A stretch of DNA of 64,000 nt from Cryptomeria japonica (Eukaryota > Streptophyta > Pinopsida > Cupressales > Cupressaceae): positions 334,836,302 through 334,900,301 of the forward strand of contig NC_081413.1 of NCBI RefSeq assembly GCF_030272615.1, read 5' to 3'. Both the position numbers and the translations under genes were made by a program. Below, piece after piece: positions 21,350-32,321 of this stretch (positions within the stretch are counted from its first letter, which is position 1; each line of letters opens with the position of its first letter). The notes under the pieces are model-generated. The model was not told where the DNA came from. It saw only the letters and a list, made by a program, of their open reading frames with translations, and ran no database searches.

Positions 21350-22752
21350 CAGCATATTCGCTATGAAAAGAATTATCAAATGCTTCACAAACTTTATAGA
21401 TGGTTGCAAAATCTTCATCATTAGGATACATTTCTTTGAAGCATTCTATGCCAATACTTTGAACTTGTACTTCCTATACTATTAGAAGCCTTCTACTCAA
21501 AGCATCTACTACTTTATTGCATTGCCCTTTCTTGTGCTTAAGATTAAAAGTGTATGACTATAAGAACTCAACCCATTTTACATGCCTATGATTTAACTTA
21601 TCTTGGGAATTCAAGGAACTCAAAGCTTGATTATCTGTATTAACAACAAACTCCTTTGGAAGCAAATAATGTCTCCACTTTATAAGTGATTGAACTAAAG
21701 CATAGAGTTCCAAATCATAGGAAGAGTACTTTTTTGCATCATTTAATTTTTCACTAAAGAAAGCTACAGGCCTATTATCCTGACTCAACACTGCACCTAC
21801 TACAATACTACTAGCATCACATTCAATAGTAAATAACTTGTCAAAACTAGGAAGTATAAGCACTGGTTGAGAAGCAACCTTGGTTTTCAAAAGTTCAAAC
21901 CCCTTATTTGTAGCATATGTCCACTAAAACTTTACCTTAGCTCCACCTTTTATATTATCAAGCATTGGTACACAAATCTCACTAAACCCCTCTTATGAAC
22001 TTCGTATATAACTGTGCCAAGCCATGAAAACTTCGGACATCACTTGCTATTTTGGGTGTAGGCCAATTTGTGATGGCTTCCACCTTGGTTTTATCCATTT
22101 TCAAATCTCCACCTGAGATCACAAAGCCAAGATAAACCAACTCCTATTTCATAAAATCACACTTTTCCAAATTGATTGTTAGTTGTTCATCATATAATTT
22201 GTTCAAAACAATTTCAAGATGCTTCAAATGCTCTTCTTTAGCTTTACTGAATATTAAAATATCATCTAAGTACACCACTACAAATTTACCAATGAAATCA
22301 TGCAACACTTCATTCATGAGTCTCATGAATGTACTTGGGGCATTAGAAAGACCAAATGGCATAACTAGCCACTCATAAAGACCCTCATTTGTTTTGAAGG
22401 TTGTTTTCCATTCATCACCTTCTTTTATCCTGAACTGGTGATAACCACTTTTGAGGTCATTTTTTGTGAAATACTTGGCACCTCCCAAATAGTCCATCAA
22501 ATCCTCAATCCTTGGAATAGAAAATCTATACCTAATAGTGATTCTATTTATGGCTCTTGAATCTATGCATAATCTCTATGTACCTCCTTTCTTAGGTGCT
22601 AAAATGGTAGATACTGCACAAGGACTTATGCTTTTCCTTGTCAGATTTTGATCTAGGAGTTCTTGCAATTGTCTTGCCACTACTTGGTTTTGTTCAGGTG
22701 TCATCTTATAGGCTGCTTTGTTTGGTAAAGAGGCTCCTAGTATGAAGTCTAT
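21350..22752 (-). pseudogene. Gyp-M reverse transcriptase and RNase H
   Basis: Minus-strand reading gives RT with [36 protein letters not shown] and the catalytic YLDD at 22261-22272, then [10 protein letters not shown]. RNase H shows FTIECDASSIVVGAVLSQ, RPVAFFSEKLNDAK, LYALVQSLIKWRHYLLPKEF and NTDNQALSSL. In-frame stops and at least one frameshift separate the open stretches (22500-22144 and 21890-21558). The RT is of the chromovirus type and differs from the Tat elements nearby. Integrase is absent. Confidence 0.85.
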
Positions 22753-23240
22753 CTAATGGCTAATGGCTCTAGGAGGTGGTAAGGTTGCAGGTGTTCCATT
22801 CCTTATAATTTCTTTAAAGTTTTCAAGTATTTGCTGCATTTCTTGTGGTATTTCAACCTTTTTCTCCTTCTTTTCTTCCTTAGGTGTCACTATGATTGCA
22901 AATCCCACTCCTTTACCCTCTTCAATTGTGTTAATAAACTCTTTCTCATCCACTATCAAAATATTCTGATTCTTTGAATTGTTGCCCTCTTTCTCTTCAT
23001 TTATAGATTGAATCTTGTATGTAACACCATCTTTCTGAAATAAGTAGGAGTTCTTTTCACCATTGTATATGGCTTTCCTGTCAAATTGCCAAGGTCTGCC
23101 AAGAAGTAGATGGCAAGCATCCATTAGAATAATATCACATAAGAACTTATCTTGATACCCTCCTATAGTGAATTTTACCCATGTTTGTTCATTGACAAGA
23201 TCATGCTGCTCCCTATTCAACCATGTCACTCTATAGGGAT
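22753..23240 (-). pseudogene. Gyp-M protease C-terminal half
   Basis: Continues the protease after the Copia-A insertion: TWLNREQHDLVNEQTWVKFT, then DACHLLLGRPWQFDRKAIYN, the standard end of this protease type, then a Lys/Glu-rich linker to the RT. The right edge, GGGAT at 23236-23240, is one copy of the Copia-A target duplication. Confidence 0.85.
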
Positions 23241-24756
23241 TGTTGGCATTATAACAGACAAGGAGAGATTATTGGCATTTCAATAAGGATATTGAGAAGG
23301 TTGTTGATGATTATGGATATAACTGATTAAGGATGTTTACTATCTTAATATTATTATTTTGTCATTGATGTCAAGAAATTGATTTTTTAATTCAGTATGA
23401 TGTTGCCATATCTTAAGAAGTGTGATTTGATGAGTATAAAGATGTCGGTAAAAGACACAAAAAGAATGTGATGAATAAGGGGAGGAATAAGTTATTCAAT
23501 GGGCAACTATTACCGAGTTAGATAATGATGAGATCATGATGTTTAGATTGTTTTGATATCCTACATATGTTATTGATTATAAGGTTAATACTATACTATG
23601 TTACTGAGCAAAGAACCTAGTCAGTAAACCCTAAGGAGCCTAGTCGGTAAACCCTAAGGTTATCGCTATCGATTAATGAAGGCAGAATGTCTACCAAGTG
23701 AAGTTTAGTATTTATCAAGTTGCAACCAAGTAATAACAGAATGCATTGAATGAATAAAAGCATTATTTAATGAAGGAAGCTGATGAGCTGGCTATGATTA
23801 AATGATTGGTATGTCGTGCATGAAGTTTGTTAAAGAATCTATGGTAAAGGAAAATCAGCAGGAAGATCTACAGCTTAGATTGAACCGCAATACCCTAGCA
23901 CAAGTTCCAAGAAATGTATGCAAGTTCCAAAGTGGGGTAAAACATTTTCAGATCGAAGGATACATTGATCCTGGTCAAGTTTGAAGATCTGATGGCTATG
24001 ATTCATCATGGGAAATGTGATCAAGGAGATTAAGTGGTTGGCAACTTGTTTATAAATAAGGAATTGTTGATAAACAATCTATGTAGGCAAGTGTATGCAC
24101 AGGGATGCTACATAGTGATTACCGAGCACAGAAGCTTGAAGACCTATTTGAATAATAGAGTATAGAGCTCAATAGATGGACAAGCTAAGTCCTATTGTAT
24201 TGAGCAAATAAGAATCTACTTTAGCATTTTTAGATGTGAAGTTACAGATAGATTTTGATTACTGTTATTTTATAAAGTGACAGAAAATCTCTTAACCGAG
24301 TGGACTTAACAATCTTATTTGTAAAACCCTCTAGCAAGGTGACATTCTGATTGAGTGTTTGAAATCCTTTAACAAGGTCACTTCTAACAAGGTGAAGATC
24401 CTAACAGATCTAAGGGAAATCCCTTAACTGGGTCACATCTAGCAATGTGTTTGTAATCTTTAACAGGATTTTCTTTTAACCGAGCATACTCTAGAAGAGT
24501 ATATTTCTTAGTGGGTCCAAAATCCCACAATGGTTTTTCCCTATTTGGGTTTCCACGTTAAATCTAGTGTTATGAGTGTTATGATGTTTATATGCTTTTG
24601 AGTTTGCATGTTTAGCAATTTTGGTTATATTACTAAAGTATATGTTACCGAGGTTGAATCTGTTGTTTTTATGGAAGATTAGGTTTGTATGATTCACCCC
24701 CCCTCTCATCTTATTAGCTTCGCATCTGTACTTAACATTAAGTATCAGAACTATCA
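23241..24756 (+). repeat. Copia-A 5' LTR
   Basis: Starts TGTTGGCATT and ends AGAACTATCA just before the primer site. A TATA box lies at 24051-24060 (TATAAATAAG). It contains an internal direct repeat, the words CCTAGTCGGTAAACCCTAAG twice near 23628-23661, and the R/U5 motif GGTTTTTCCC...GGGTTTCCACG near 24530-24560. Confidence 0.93.
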
Positions 24757-24758
24757 AT

Positions 24759-24770
24759 TGGTATCAGAGC
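24759..24770 (+). promoter_or_regulatory. Copia-A primer binding site
   Basis: TGGTATCAGAGC two bases after the LTR end; matches the 3' end of initiator tRNA-Met. Confidence 0.95.
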
Positions 24771-24821
24771 TTTGGACTCCGGAAGAAAAAGTTTAAAGGT
24801 ACTTGAGGAAAAGATCCAAAG

Positions 24822-25760
24822 ATGTACAAGAGGGATGCACCGAAGCTGAACAAGTCAAGTTTCTCTACATGGCAGAAAAGGATAAAGCTGCACCTATCAG
24901 GAGTTGGATAATATGTTGTATATTATCTGGAGAATGATTTCATCACACCGAGCACCTATCCATTGACAATGGAAGAGATAAAGGCAAAGAAAGAACATAT
25001 CCAAGCAATGATTGAAATAACATCTGCATTGACCGACTCAGAGTTTAATGATCTAGAAGGCTGCAATGATGCAAAGGCAATGTGGGACAAGCTCATATCT
25101 GTGTATGGTGGATACGAACATGTTTAAAGAGCAAAAGGGGATAGTCTAAGAGGACAACTTGAATCTATGAGGATGAATGAAGGTGAGAACATAACCCAGT
25201 ATAGTACAAGACTAAAGGAGATTGTCAATCAAATCAAAGGAGCAGGTGGAACTATTGAAGAAAAGGATATAACAAGTAAGTTGTTAAGAACCCTTCTACC
25301 AGCTTATGCAATCTGAGTCTCTGCAATCAATGAATTGAGGTTTGTACCCAATATGCTAGTTTCTTTAGATGCTACTATTGGTAAGCTACATGCATTTGAG
25401 TTAAGTAATTTTGATAACAGTGGGTCATCGGTAAATAAAGTTGAGTCTACATTTAGTTCTTTTCATATTGGTGAATCTGATGATTACAATGATAGAATGA
25501 GTAAGTACACTAAAGGGGATCACAGTGGAGCAAGTGAAAGATTCCGCAAGAACATAGAAGAAGTACACAAACTGTATGAGGAAATCAGAAATCAAGAAGA
25601 GTTTGAAGCACTATTAGCCAAAAGGTTACCGAGAGGCAAAGGTAAGTATAAAGGAAAACTACCTGTGAAATGTTTCAATTGTGATAAGATAGGACATATG
25701 GCTTCTAACTGTCTTGACAAAGATTCTACTGAAAAGAGAGATTACCAAGATGATAGATAG
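24822..25760 (+). pseudogene. Copia-A gag
   Basis: ATG at 24822 opens the gag frame (MYKRDAPKLNKSSFSTWQ). Copia gag features follow: AKAMWDKLISVYGG, then SLRGQLESMRMNEGENITQY and the RLKEIVNQIK helix, then the zinc knuckle CFNCDKIGHMASNC at 25671-25712. Three in-frame stops interrupt the N-terminal half; the last third (25335-25760) is open. It would form the particle and package RNA. Confidence 0.85.
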
Positions 25761-26232
25761 AAAGATAATCATTACAGAGGATACCGAGACTTCAGAAGAA
25801 GAGATAGAAAGTCATGCTTAATAGCCGATGAGGATTCCAATGATGATAAATCAGATGAAACTGATACAGAGGAAGTAGTTTATGTGGCTATCAAAGATGG
25901 ATCAGATGAAGAAAGGTGTGAAGAAAAAGCCCTAATATCTCACATAAATACCAATGATTCTTGGATCATAGATAGTGGATGCTCACATCAAATGATAGGT
26001 GATAAACACAAGTTTGTTATGTTAGAAGATTATGATGGAGGCTATGTAAGATTTGGTAATGATGCACCATGTCCGGTAAAAGGTAAAGGATCTATAAAAC
26101 TTCCTGACAATGCAAGATTCAAGGATGTTTATTGGGTTGAAGGTTTGAAATACAATTTGTTGAGTGTAGCACAGCTAAACAATACAGGATACCGAATAGA
26201 ATTTTCAAAAAGGAATTGTCAAAGTTCATGAC
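25761..26232 (+). pseudogene. Copia-A protease
   Basis: Acidic linker then the aspartic protease: DSWIIDSGCSHQMIGD with an intact D-S-G active site near 25966-25974, and LKYNLLSVAQL. It is in the gag frame; homology shifts frame near 26213-26232, so one indel separates it from the integrase. Confidence 0.85.
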
Positions 26233-27450
26233 AAGCATGGAAAGTTAGCTGCTACCGGGACACAAACAAAAGGTAACACATTTCACCTTGACTCAACTCG
26301 GAAAAAGTGTCTGTATGCAAAGATAGATGATACCTAGTTATGGCATAAAAGGTTTTGTCATGAAAATTTTGATAATCTGATCAAAATAAGCAAGAAGCGC
26401 CGAGTAAGAGGTCTACCGAGTCTTGAAAAACCTAAGAATGTTATGTGTCGAGGATGCCAGATGGGTAAAATGACAAGATCAAGCTTTACAAGTAAGTCCT
26501 ACACTTCTAAAGGAATTTTAGATCTTGTGCACACTAATCTTTGTGGTCCTATGAAAGTTCAAAGTTATTATGGTGATAAATATTTCATATTATTTGTGGA
26601 TGATTACTCAAGGATGATGTCAGTTATGTTTTTAAAAGAAAAATTAGAAGTTTTTCAAATTTTTAAATGGTAAAAGGCAAGAGTTGAAAATGAAATAGGA
26701 AGACAACTGAAATGTCTTAGGTCAGACAGAGGAGGAGAGTTCACACCTAATGAGTTCAACTTACTCTGCAATTATCATGGTATAAAAAGACAAGTCTCTA
26801 CACCGAGAACTCCATAGAAAAATGGGATAGCTGAGAGAAGAAACAGATCTATTGTGGATTGTGCCAGAACCTTGATGATTGAAAAGAAAGTGCCACAAAC
26901 ATTTTGGAGAGAAGCAATAATCACAGCAGTTTACACCCTGAACCGAGTACAACTGAAGAAAGGAACTTTGAAGACACCATATGAGATCTGGTATGACAAG
27001 AAACCTAATGTAAGTTATTTTAAAATCTTTGAAAGTAGATGCTATGTACACAAAGATGATAGAAATGGCAAGTTTGATCAGAAAAGTTAAGAAGGAACAT
27101 TTCTTGGTTATTCTTCTAGAAGTAAAGCATTTAAATGTCTTAGCAAATCATCTAACAAAATAGTAGAAAGTGCAAATGTGAAAATTGATGAATTTGCAGA
27201 AAGAAATGATGAAGGAAACTCCAAAGAACCAGAAGATTATGAAGAATTTGTCTATGTTCAACCGACAAGTCCTACCGAGAAAACAGAAGAAGGAAATGAA
27301 GAGAATATTCAGTTACCGAGTGATGAAGAAGATCATACAGAGCCTACCAAGCCTGTATTAGCCAAGTATGTCAGAAGACATCATGCATCAAGTCAAATTA
27401 TAGGAGATAAAGATGATCCAATGATGATAAGGAACAAACTGAGATAGAAC
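26233..27450 (+). pseudogene. Copia-A integrase
   Basis: The zinc module is partly seen (LWHKRFCHENFDN, then CRGCQMGKMTRSSF). The core contains LDLVHTNLCGPM, YFILFVDDYSR, SDRGGEFTPNEF, NGIAERRNRSIVD and FWREAIITAVYTLNR; the DDE residues are visible in D-D, S-D-R and A-E-R. C-terminal part includes FKIFESRCYVH. Stops interrupt near 26670, 26815 and 27088. It would insert cDNA into the chromosome. Confidence 0.85.
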
Positions 27451-29007
27451 ACATGTCTGATATCTAAATTTAAACTGAGAATAGTGAAAGAGGCATTTAA
27501 CAGTGAAGATTGGATAAATTCTATGACAGAAGAGATTGATCAAATCAAGAAGAATGACACATGGACATTGGTCCCAAGACTGAAGGACAAAAATGTAATC
27601 TATACAAAGTGGATTTTCAGAAACAAGCTGAATGAAAAAGGTGAGGTCATTTGAAACAAAGCAAGACTAGTTTGCAAAGGTTATGCCCAAGAAGAAGGAA
27701 TTGATTATGGTGAGACTTTTGCACCTGTGGCAAGACTTGAAGGAGTAAGAACATTGTTGGCATATGCTGCTTTCAAAAATTTCAAGGTATATCAAATGGA
27801 TGTCAAATCTGCATTTCTGAATGGTATATTAGAAGAAGAAGTTTTTATTGAACAACCTGAAGGATTTGTTGAAGACAAGAATAAAGATCAGGTATGTAAA
27901 TTGAACAAAGCTTTATATGGTCTGAAACAAGCACCTAGAGCATGGTATGAAAGATTACACTCTTATTTAATCAAGATTGGTTTTATAAGAACAAGTGAAA
28001 ACAGTAATATGTACATGAAGAATGATGAAAATGGAATACTGATCTCAGCCATATTTGTTGATGATATTATCTTTTGTGGAAATGACTCTCTATGCAAAAA
28101 ATTTGGAAATGAAATGAGCAAAGAATTTGAGATGTCATTAATCGGTGAGATAAAGTATTTTATAGGTTTACAGATACTGCAAATGACAGGTGAGATTTTC
28201 ATTACTCAATCCAAGTACATAAAGGAAACCTTGAAGAAATTTGGAATGGAGGATTCAAAACCAGTAAGTACTCCTATGACTACCAACTGTAAACTATCAA
28301 AGAATGATGAATCTACATCTATTGATGAGACACTTTACCGATCCATGATTGGAAAGCTACAATATGTTGTTCACAGCAGGCCAGATATAGCACATGCAGT
28401 AGGTATAGTTGCAAGATTCTCTGTAGATCCTAAGGAAACACACATGATAGAAATCAAGAGAATTTTCAGATACTTGAAAGGCACTGAAGATTATGGCTTA
28501 GTATATCAGAAAAGAAATGACTTTGATTTAAAAGTTTATATTGATGCTGATTGGGTAGGCAACATTGATGACAGAAAAAGCACAAGTGGAGGAGCTTTCT
28601 TTTTAGGATAAAGACTAGTGAGTTGGCTTAGCAAGAAACAAGGATGTGTTTCATAGTCAACAGCAGAAGCTAAATACGTTGCTGCAGCATTGAATTGTAC
28701 CAACATAGCATGGATCAAACAACTGTTGGAAGGTATAAAGGATAAAGTTACCGAGCCAGTAACTATATTCTGTGACAATACTAGTGCCATTAACATTTCA
28801 AAGAATCATGTTATGCACTCTAAGACAAAACACATCTCTATCAAATATCATTATCTTAGAGAAGAAGCTCAAGAGAAGAAAGTGGTGTTGGAGTATGTTA
28901 GCACAAAGGAACAAATAGCAGATATCTTCACCAAGCCACTGCCAAGGGACACTTTTGAGTATCTCAGAAGTAAGTTAGGGGTCCTATCCCTATCTTCTAC
29001 TCACTGA
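27451..29007 (+). pseudogene. Copia-A reverse transcriptase and RNase H
   Basis: [73 protein letters not shown], catalytic FVDD at 28054-28065. RNase [53 protein letters not shown] and KHISIKYHYLREE. A 294-residue stretch (27727-28611) is intact. The frame stops at 29005-29007 (LSSTH). Confidence 0.9.
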
Positions 29008-29229
29008 CCGAGTTCGGTGAAAGCATCAATTCGATGAATCTACAGAATATTATGTGTGGATTGATGTTGATTTACACACTTTAGGATGTTTTCTAAAGGT
29101 GTGTAGGAAACAATACAGGGAATAGGAATTGAAGACAAAATGCTCTGACCGAGACTAAGTTGACACACAATAGTAGGAAATCACTTCATACATGAAGAAA
29201 TTATGTTTTAGTTCTTTACTTTTTGGCAT

Positions 29230-29393
29230 TGTTGTCAAAGGGGGAGAAGACTGAAGAAAAGGGGAGAAGACTAATGTATGGGGGAGAAGTCTGATGATAG
29301 GGGGAGAGCATTTCAACATTTCAGAATCTCACAGCAATCCGAATCAATTAGGTCAAATCAATTGGTTTTTCCATCAATGCCAAAGGGGGAGAT
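29230..29393 (+). promoter_or_regulatory. Copia-A polypurine tract and upstream PPT-like repeats
   Basis: The tract CAAAGGGGGAGAT ends right at the 3' LTR (29394) and would prime plus-strand DNA. Four similar runs precede it at about 29238, 29257, 29279 and 29299, each of the form GGGGAGAAGNCT. Only the last is in the canonical position. Confidence 0.8.
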
Positions 29394-30912
29394 TGTTGGC
29401 ATTATAACAGACAAGGAGAGATTGTTGGCATTTCAATAAGGATATTGAGAAGGTTGTTGATGATTATGGATATAACTGATTAAGGACGTTTACTGTCTTA
29501 ATATTATTATTTTGTCATTGGTGTCAAGAAATTGATTTTCTAATTTAGTATGATGTTGCCATATCTTAAGAAGTGTGGTTTGATGAGTATAAAGATGTCG
29601 GTAAAAGACACAGAAAGAATGTGATGAATAAGGGGAGGAATAAGTTATTCAATGGGCAACTATTACCGAGTTAGACAATGATGAGATCATGATGTTTAGA
29701 TTGTTTTGATATCCAACATATGTTCTTGATTATAAGGTTAATACTATACTATGTTACCGAGCAAAGAACCTAGTCGGTAAACCCTAAGGAGCCTAGTCGG
29801 TAAACCCTAAGGTTATCGCTATCGGTTAATGAAGGCAGAATGTCTACTGAGTGAAGTTTAGTATTTACCGAGTTGCAACCGAGTAATAACAGAATGCATT
29901 GAATGAATAAAAGCATTATTTAATGAAGGAAGTTGATGAGCTGGCTATGATTAAATGATTGGTATGTTGTGCATGAAGTTTGTTAAAGAATCTATGGTAA
30001 AGGAAAATCAGCAGGAAGATCTACAGTTCAGATTGAACTGCAATACCCTAGCACAAGTTCCAAGAAATGTATGCAAGTTCCAAGGTGGGGTAAAACATTT
30101 TCAGATCAAAGGATACATTGAACCTAGTCAAGTTTGAAGATCTGATGGCAATGATTGATCATGGGACATGTGATCAAGGAGATTAAGCGGTTGTTAAATT
30201 GTTTATAAATAAGGAACTGTTGATAAACAATGTATGTGGGCAAATGTATGCACAGGGATGCTACATAGTGATTACCGAGCACAGAAGCTTGAAGACCAGT
30301 TTGAATAATAAAGTATAAAGCCCAGCAGATGGACAAGATAAGTCCTATTGTATTGAGCAAATAAGAATCTTCTTTAGCATTTTTAGATGTGAAGTTGCAG
30401 ATAGATTTTGATTACTGTTATTTTGTAAAGTGACAGAAAATATCTTAACCGAGTGGACTTAACAGTCTTATTTGTAAAACCCTCTAGCAAGGTGACATTT
30501 TAATTGAGTGTTTGAAATCCTTTAACAAGGTCACTTCTAACAAGGTGAAGATCCTAACAGATCTAAGGGAAATCCCTTAACCAAGTCACATCTAGCAATG
30601 TGTTTGTAATCTTTAATAGGATTTGCTTTTAACCAAGCATACTCTAGAAGAGTATATTTCTTAGTGGGTCCGAAATCCCACAATGGTTTTTCCCTATTTG
30701 GGTTTCCACGTTAAATCTGGTGTTATGAGTGTTATGATGTTTATATGCTTTTCAATTTGCATGTTTAGTAGTTTTGGTTATATTACTGAAGTATATGTTA
30801 CCGAGGTTGAATCTATTGTTTTTATGGAAGATTAGGTTTGTATGATTCACCCCCCCCTCTCTCATCTTATTTGCTTGGCATCTGTACTTAACATTAAGTA
30901 TCAGAACTATCA
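29394..30912 (+). repeat. Copia-A 3' LTR
   Basis: Near copy of the 5' LTR, with TATA at 30204-30213. Several positions that read CCGAG here read TCAAG or CCAAG in the 5' copy or the reverse, the pattern left by C-to-T decay after insertion. Confidence 0.93.
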
Positions 30913-31257
30913 AGGATGTGTGTGAGGGATTCTTTCTAGTTTGAGTTTCCTCACTACTTCCACTGAAACTATGTTATTTGTGGATCCTGAATTAATGACC
31001 ACCTTGCATACCGTTCCCATGATCTTGCACTTAATTCTAAACAATGACCTTCTTTGAATAGGTTCCTCCTTGATTGGCTCCTTTATCAAGACTCTTCTCA
31101 TCATCAAACTCTCACCATCTTCTGATGTCAAGCTCACTTCATGAGCTTTGCTGCTTGCTGCACTTTCTTGCACATAACTCACTTTTCTTTCACCTCCTTG
31201 TGATGAGGTGGGTTTCTCTAGACATCTATAGGCAAGGTGTCCGAACTTCTGATAGTT
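30913..31257 (-). pseudogene. Gyp-M protease N-terminal half
   Basis: Minus-strand reading contains a decayed zinc knuckle (KC, a stop, then KFGHLAYRC, with the second Cys now Tyr) and the protease active-site region CKVVINSGSTNNIVS. The family norm is D-S-G; here the catalytic Asp codon reads Asn, compatible with G-to-A change. The frame ends at the Copia-A insertion after RIPHTHP. AGGAT at 30913-30917 is the right copy of the target duplication (one mismatch to GGGAT). Confidence 0.8.
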
Positions 31258-32290
31258 TTAGCATTTCATGGTGGAGAAGTAGGACCCTCTTCCTAGTCCA
31301 GTAGATCTACCTCTACCTGGGTTGCTAGATCCCCTTCCTCTATAGCTGGGCTTGCTATATGAATCCCCACTTTTATCAATAAGTTTGGATTCTCCTTGGG
31401 ACCTTTGATCTCCTCTTCCACCAAAACCTCCTCTATGGCCTCTACCATCTCTACCCCTACCTCTTCTTCTATTGCTTTGCTCTTGATTTTTCTTAATCTT
31501 CTCTTCCACTTTGAGTGCTAGTTGATAACACTTGTGAACTATTTGTGGACATAACAAACTCATCTCTTCCTGTATGTTCCATCTCAATCCATTCAAGTAC
31601 CTTGCCACTTTTATACTCTCATCATCTACTACCTTGGATCTCATGCATAGTTTTTGAAACTCCTCAGTGTAGCTACTAACATCTAAGTCTTTTTGTCTCA
31701 AATTTTGTCTTTTCCTATGTAGTTGGATTTCATAGTCTTTAGGAAGATAGGTTTCTCTAATTTTGGATACCATTGCTTTCCAGGTGGCTATTGGTTGCTT
31801 ACCTTCTTTCACCCTTTCCTCTTGGATGAACTTCCACCAAGTTAAGGCTACCCCTCTCAACCTTGATTTTTCTACTTTAACCTTTTGTGCTTCAGTTATT
31901 CCATCACATTCAAAATGGTTTTCTAGGCCTTCAATCTATTCTATAAGAGCATGTGGATCCATCTTTCCACGGAAAAGAGCCACTCCCTCTAAGGTTTTAC
32001 CACTCATGGCTCTCAAAGCCTTCAAGAATGGTTCTTTCTCAAGAACATGGTCAGGTATGGGAACCTCATCTTCTATTGCCACCATTTTGCCCTTATCTCA
32101 AACCTTATCATGGACTTCTTCAGTCTTAACTTCAATTTCAACTAGTTTTATTACTAGCTGCTCCAACCTCTCTTTGACTGCTCTATTCTCTTCTTATTGG
32201 TCTTCGACCTTCTTGGCTGATTCAGCATTGGTCACCATGTTTTCTTCTAAGGATTCTATTGATCCTAAATCAATCTTTTTTCTCTTTTCA
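31258..32290 (-). pseudogene. Gyp-M gag
   Basis: Gag on the minus strand. The upstream part (32290-31861) has coiled-coil-like Glu/Lys stretches with stops. The open part (31860-31258) has LTWWKFIQEERVKEGK, YLPKDYEIQLHRKRQ, YTEEFQKLCMRS and an Arg/Gly-rich basic tail (NRRRGRGRDGRGHRGGFGG) before the zinc knuckle, which would bind the element RNA. Start codon not certain; an ATG near 32240 is one option. Confidence 0.8.
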
Positions 32291-32306
32291 CCTAAATCTT
32301 ACACAG

Positions 32307-32318
32307 GCTCTGATACCA
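32307..32318 (-). promoter_or_regulatory. Gyp-M primer binding site
   Basis: Minus-strand TGGTATCAGAGC, complementary to the 3' end of initiator tRNA-Met, separated by TAG from the CA end of the LTR. It fixes the LTR inner edge at about 32322. Confidence 0.9.
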
Positions 32319-32321
32319 CTA

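Larger units (their letters stand above)
23241..30912 (+). mobile_element. Copia-A: complete Ty1/copia element nested in Gyp-M
   Basis: Two long LTRs (23241-24756 and 29394-30912) bound an internal region with primer site, gag, protease, integrase, RT, RNase H and polypurine tract in copia order. The flanking target copies are GGGAT and AGGAT (one mismatch). The LTRs differ by roughly 4 percent in the first 160 bp, mostly transitions. All coding domains are present but broken by stops and a frameshift, so it is not autonomous now. Confidence 0.93.
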
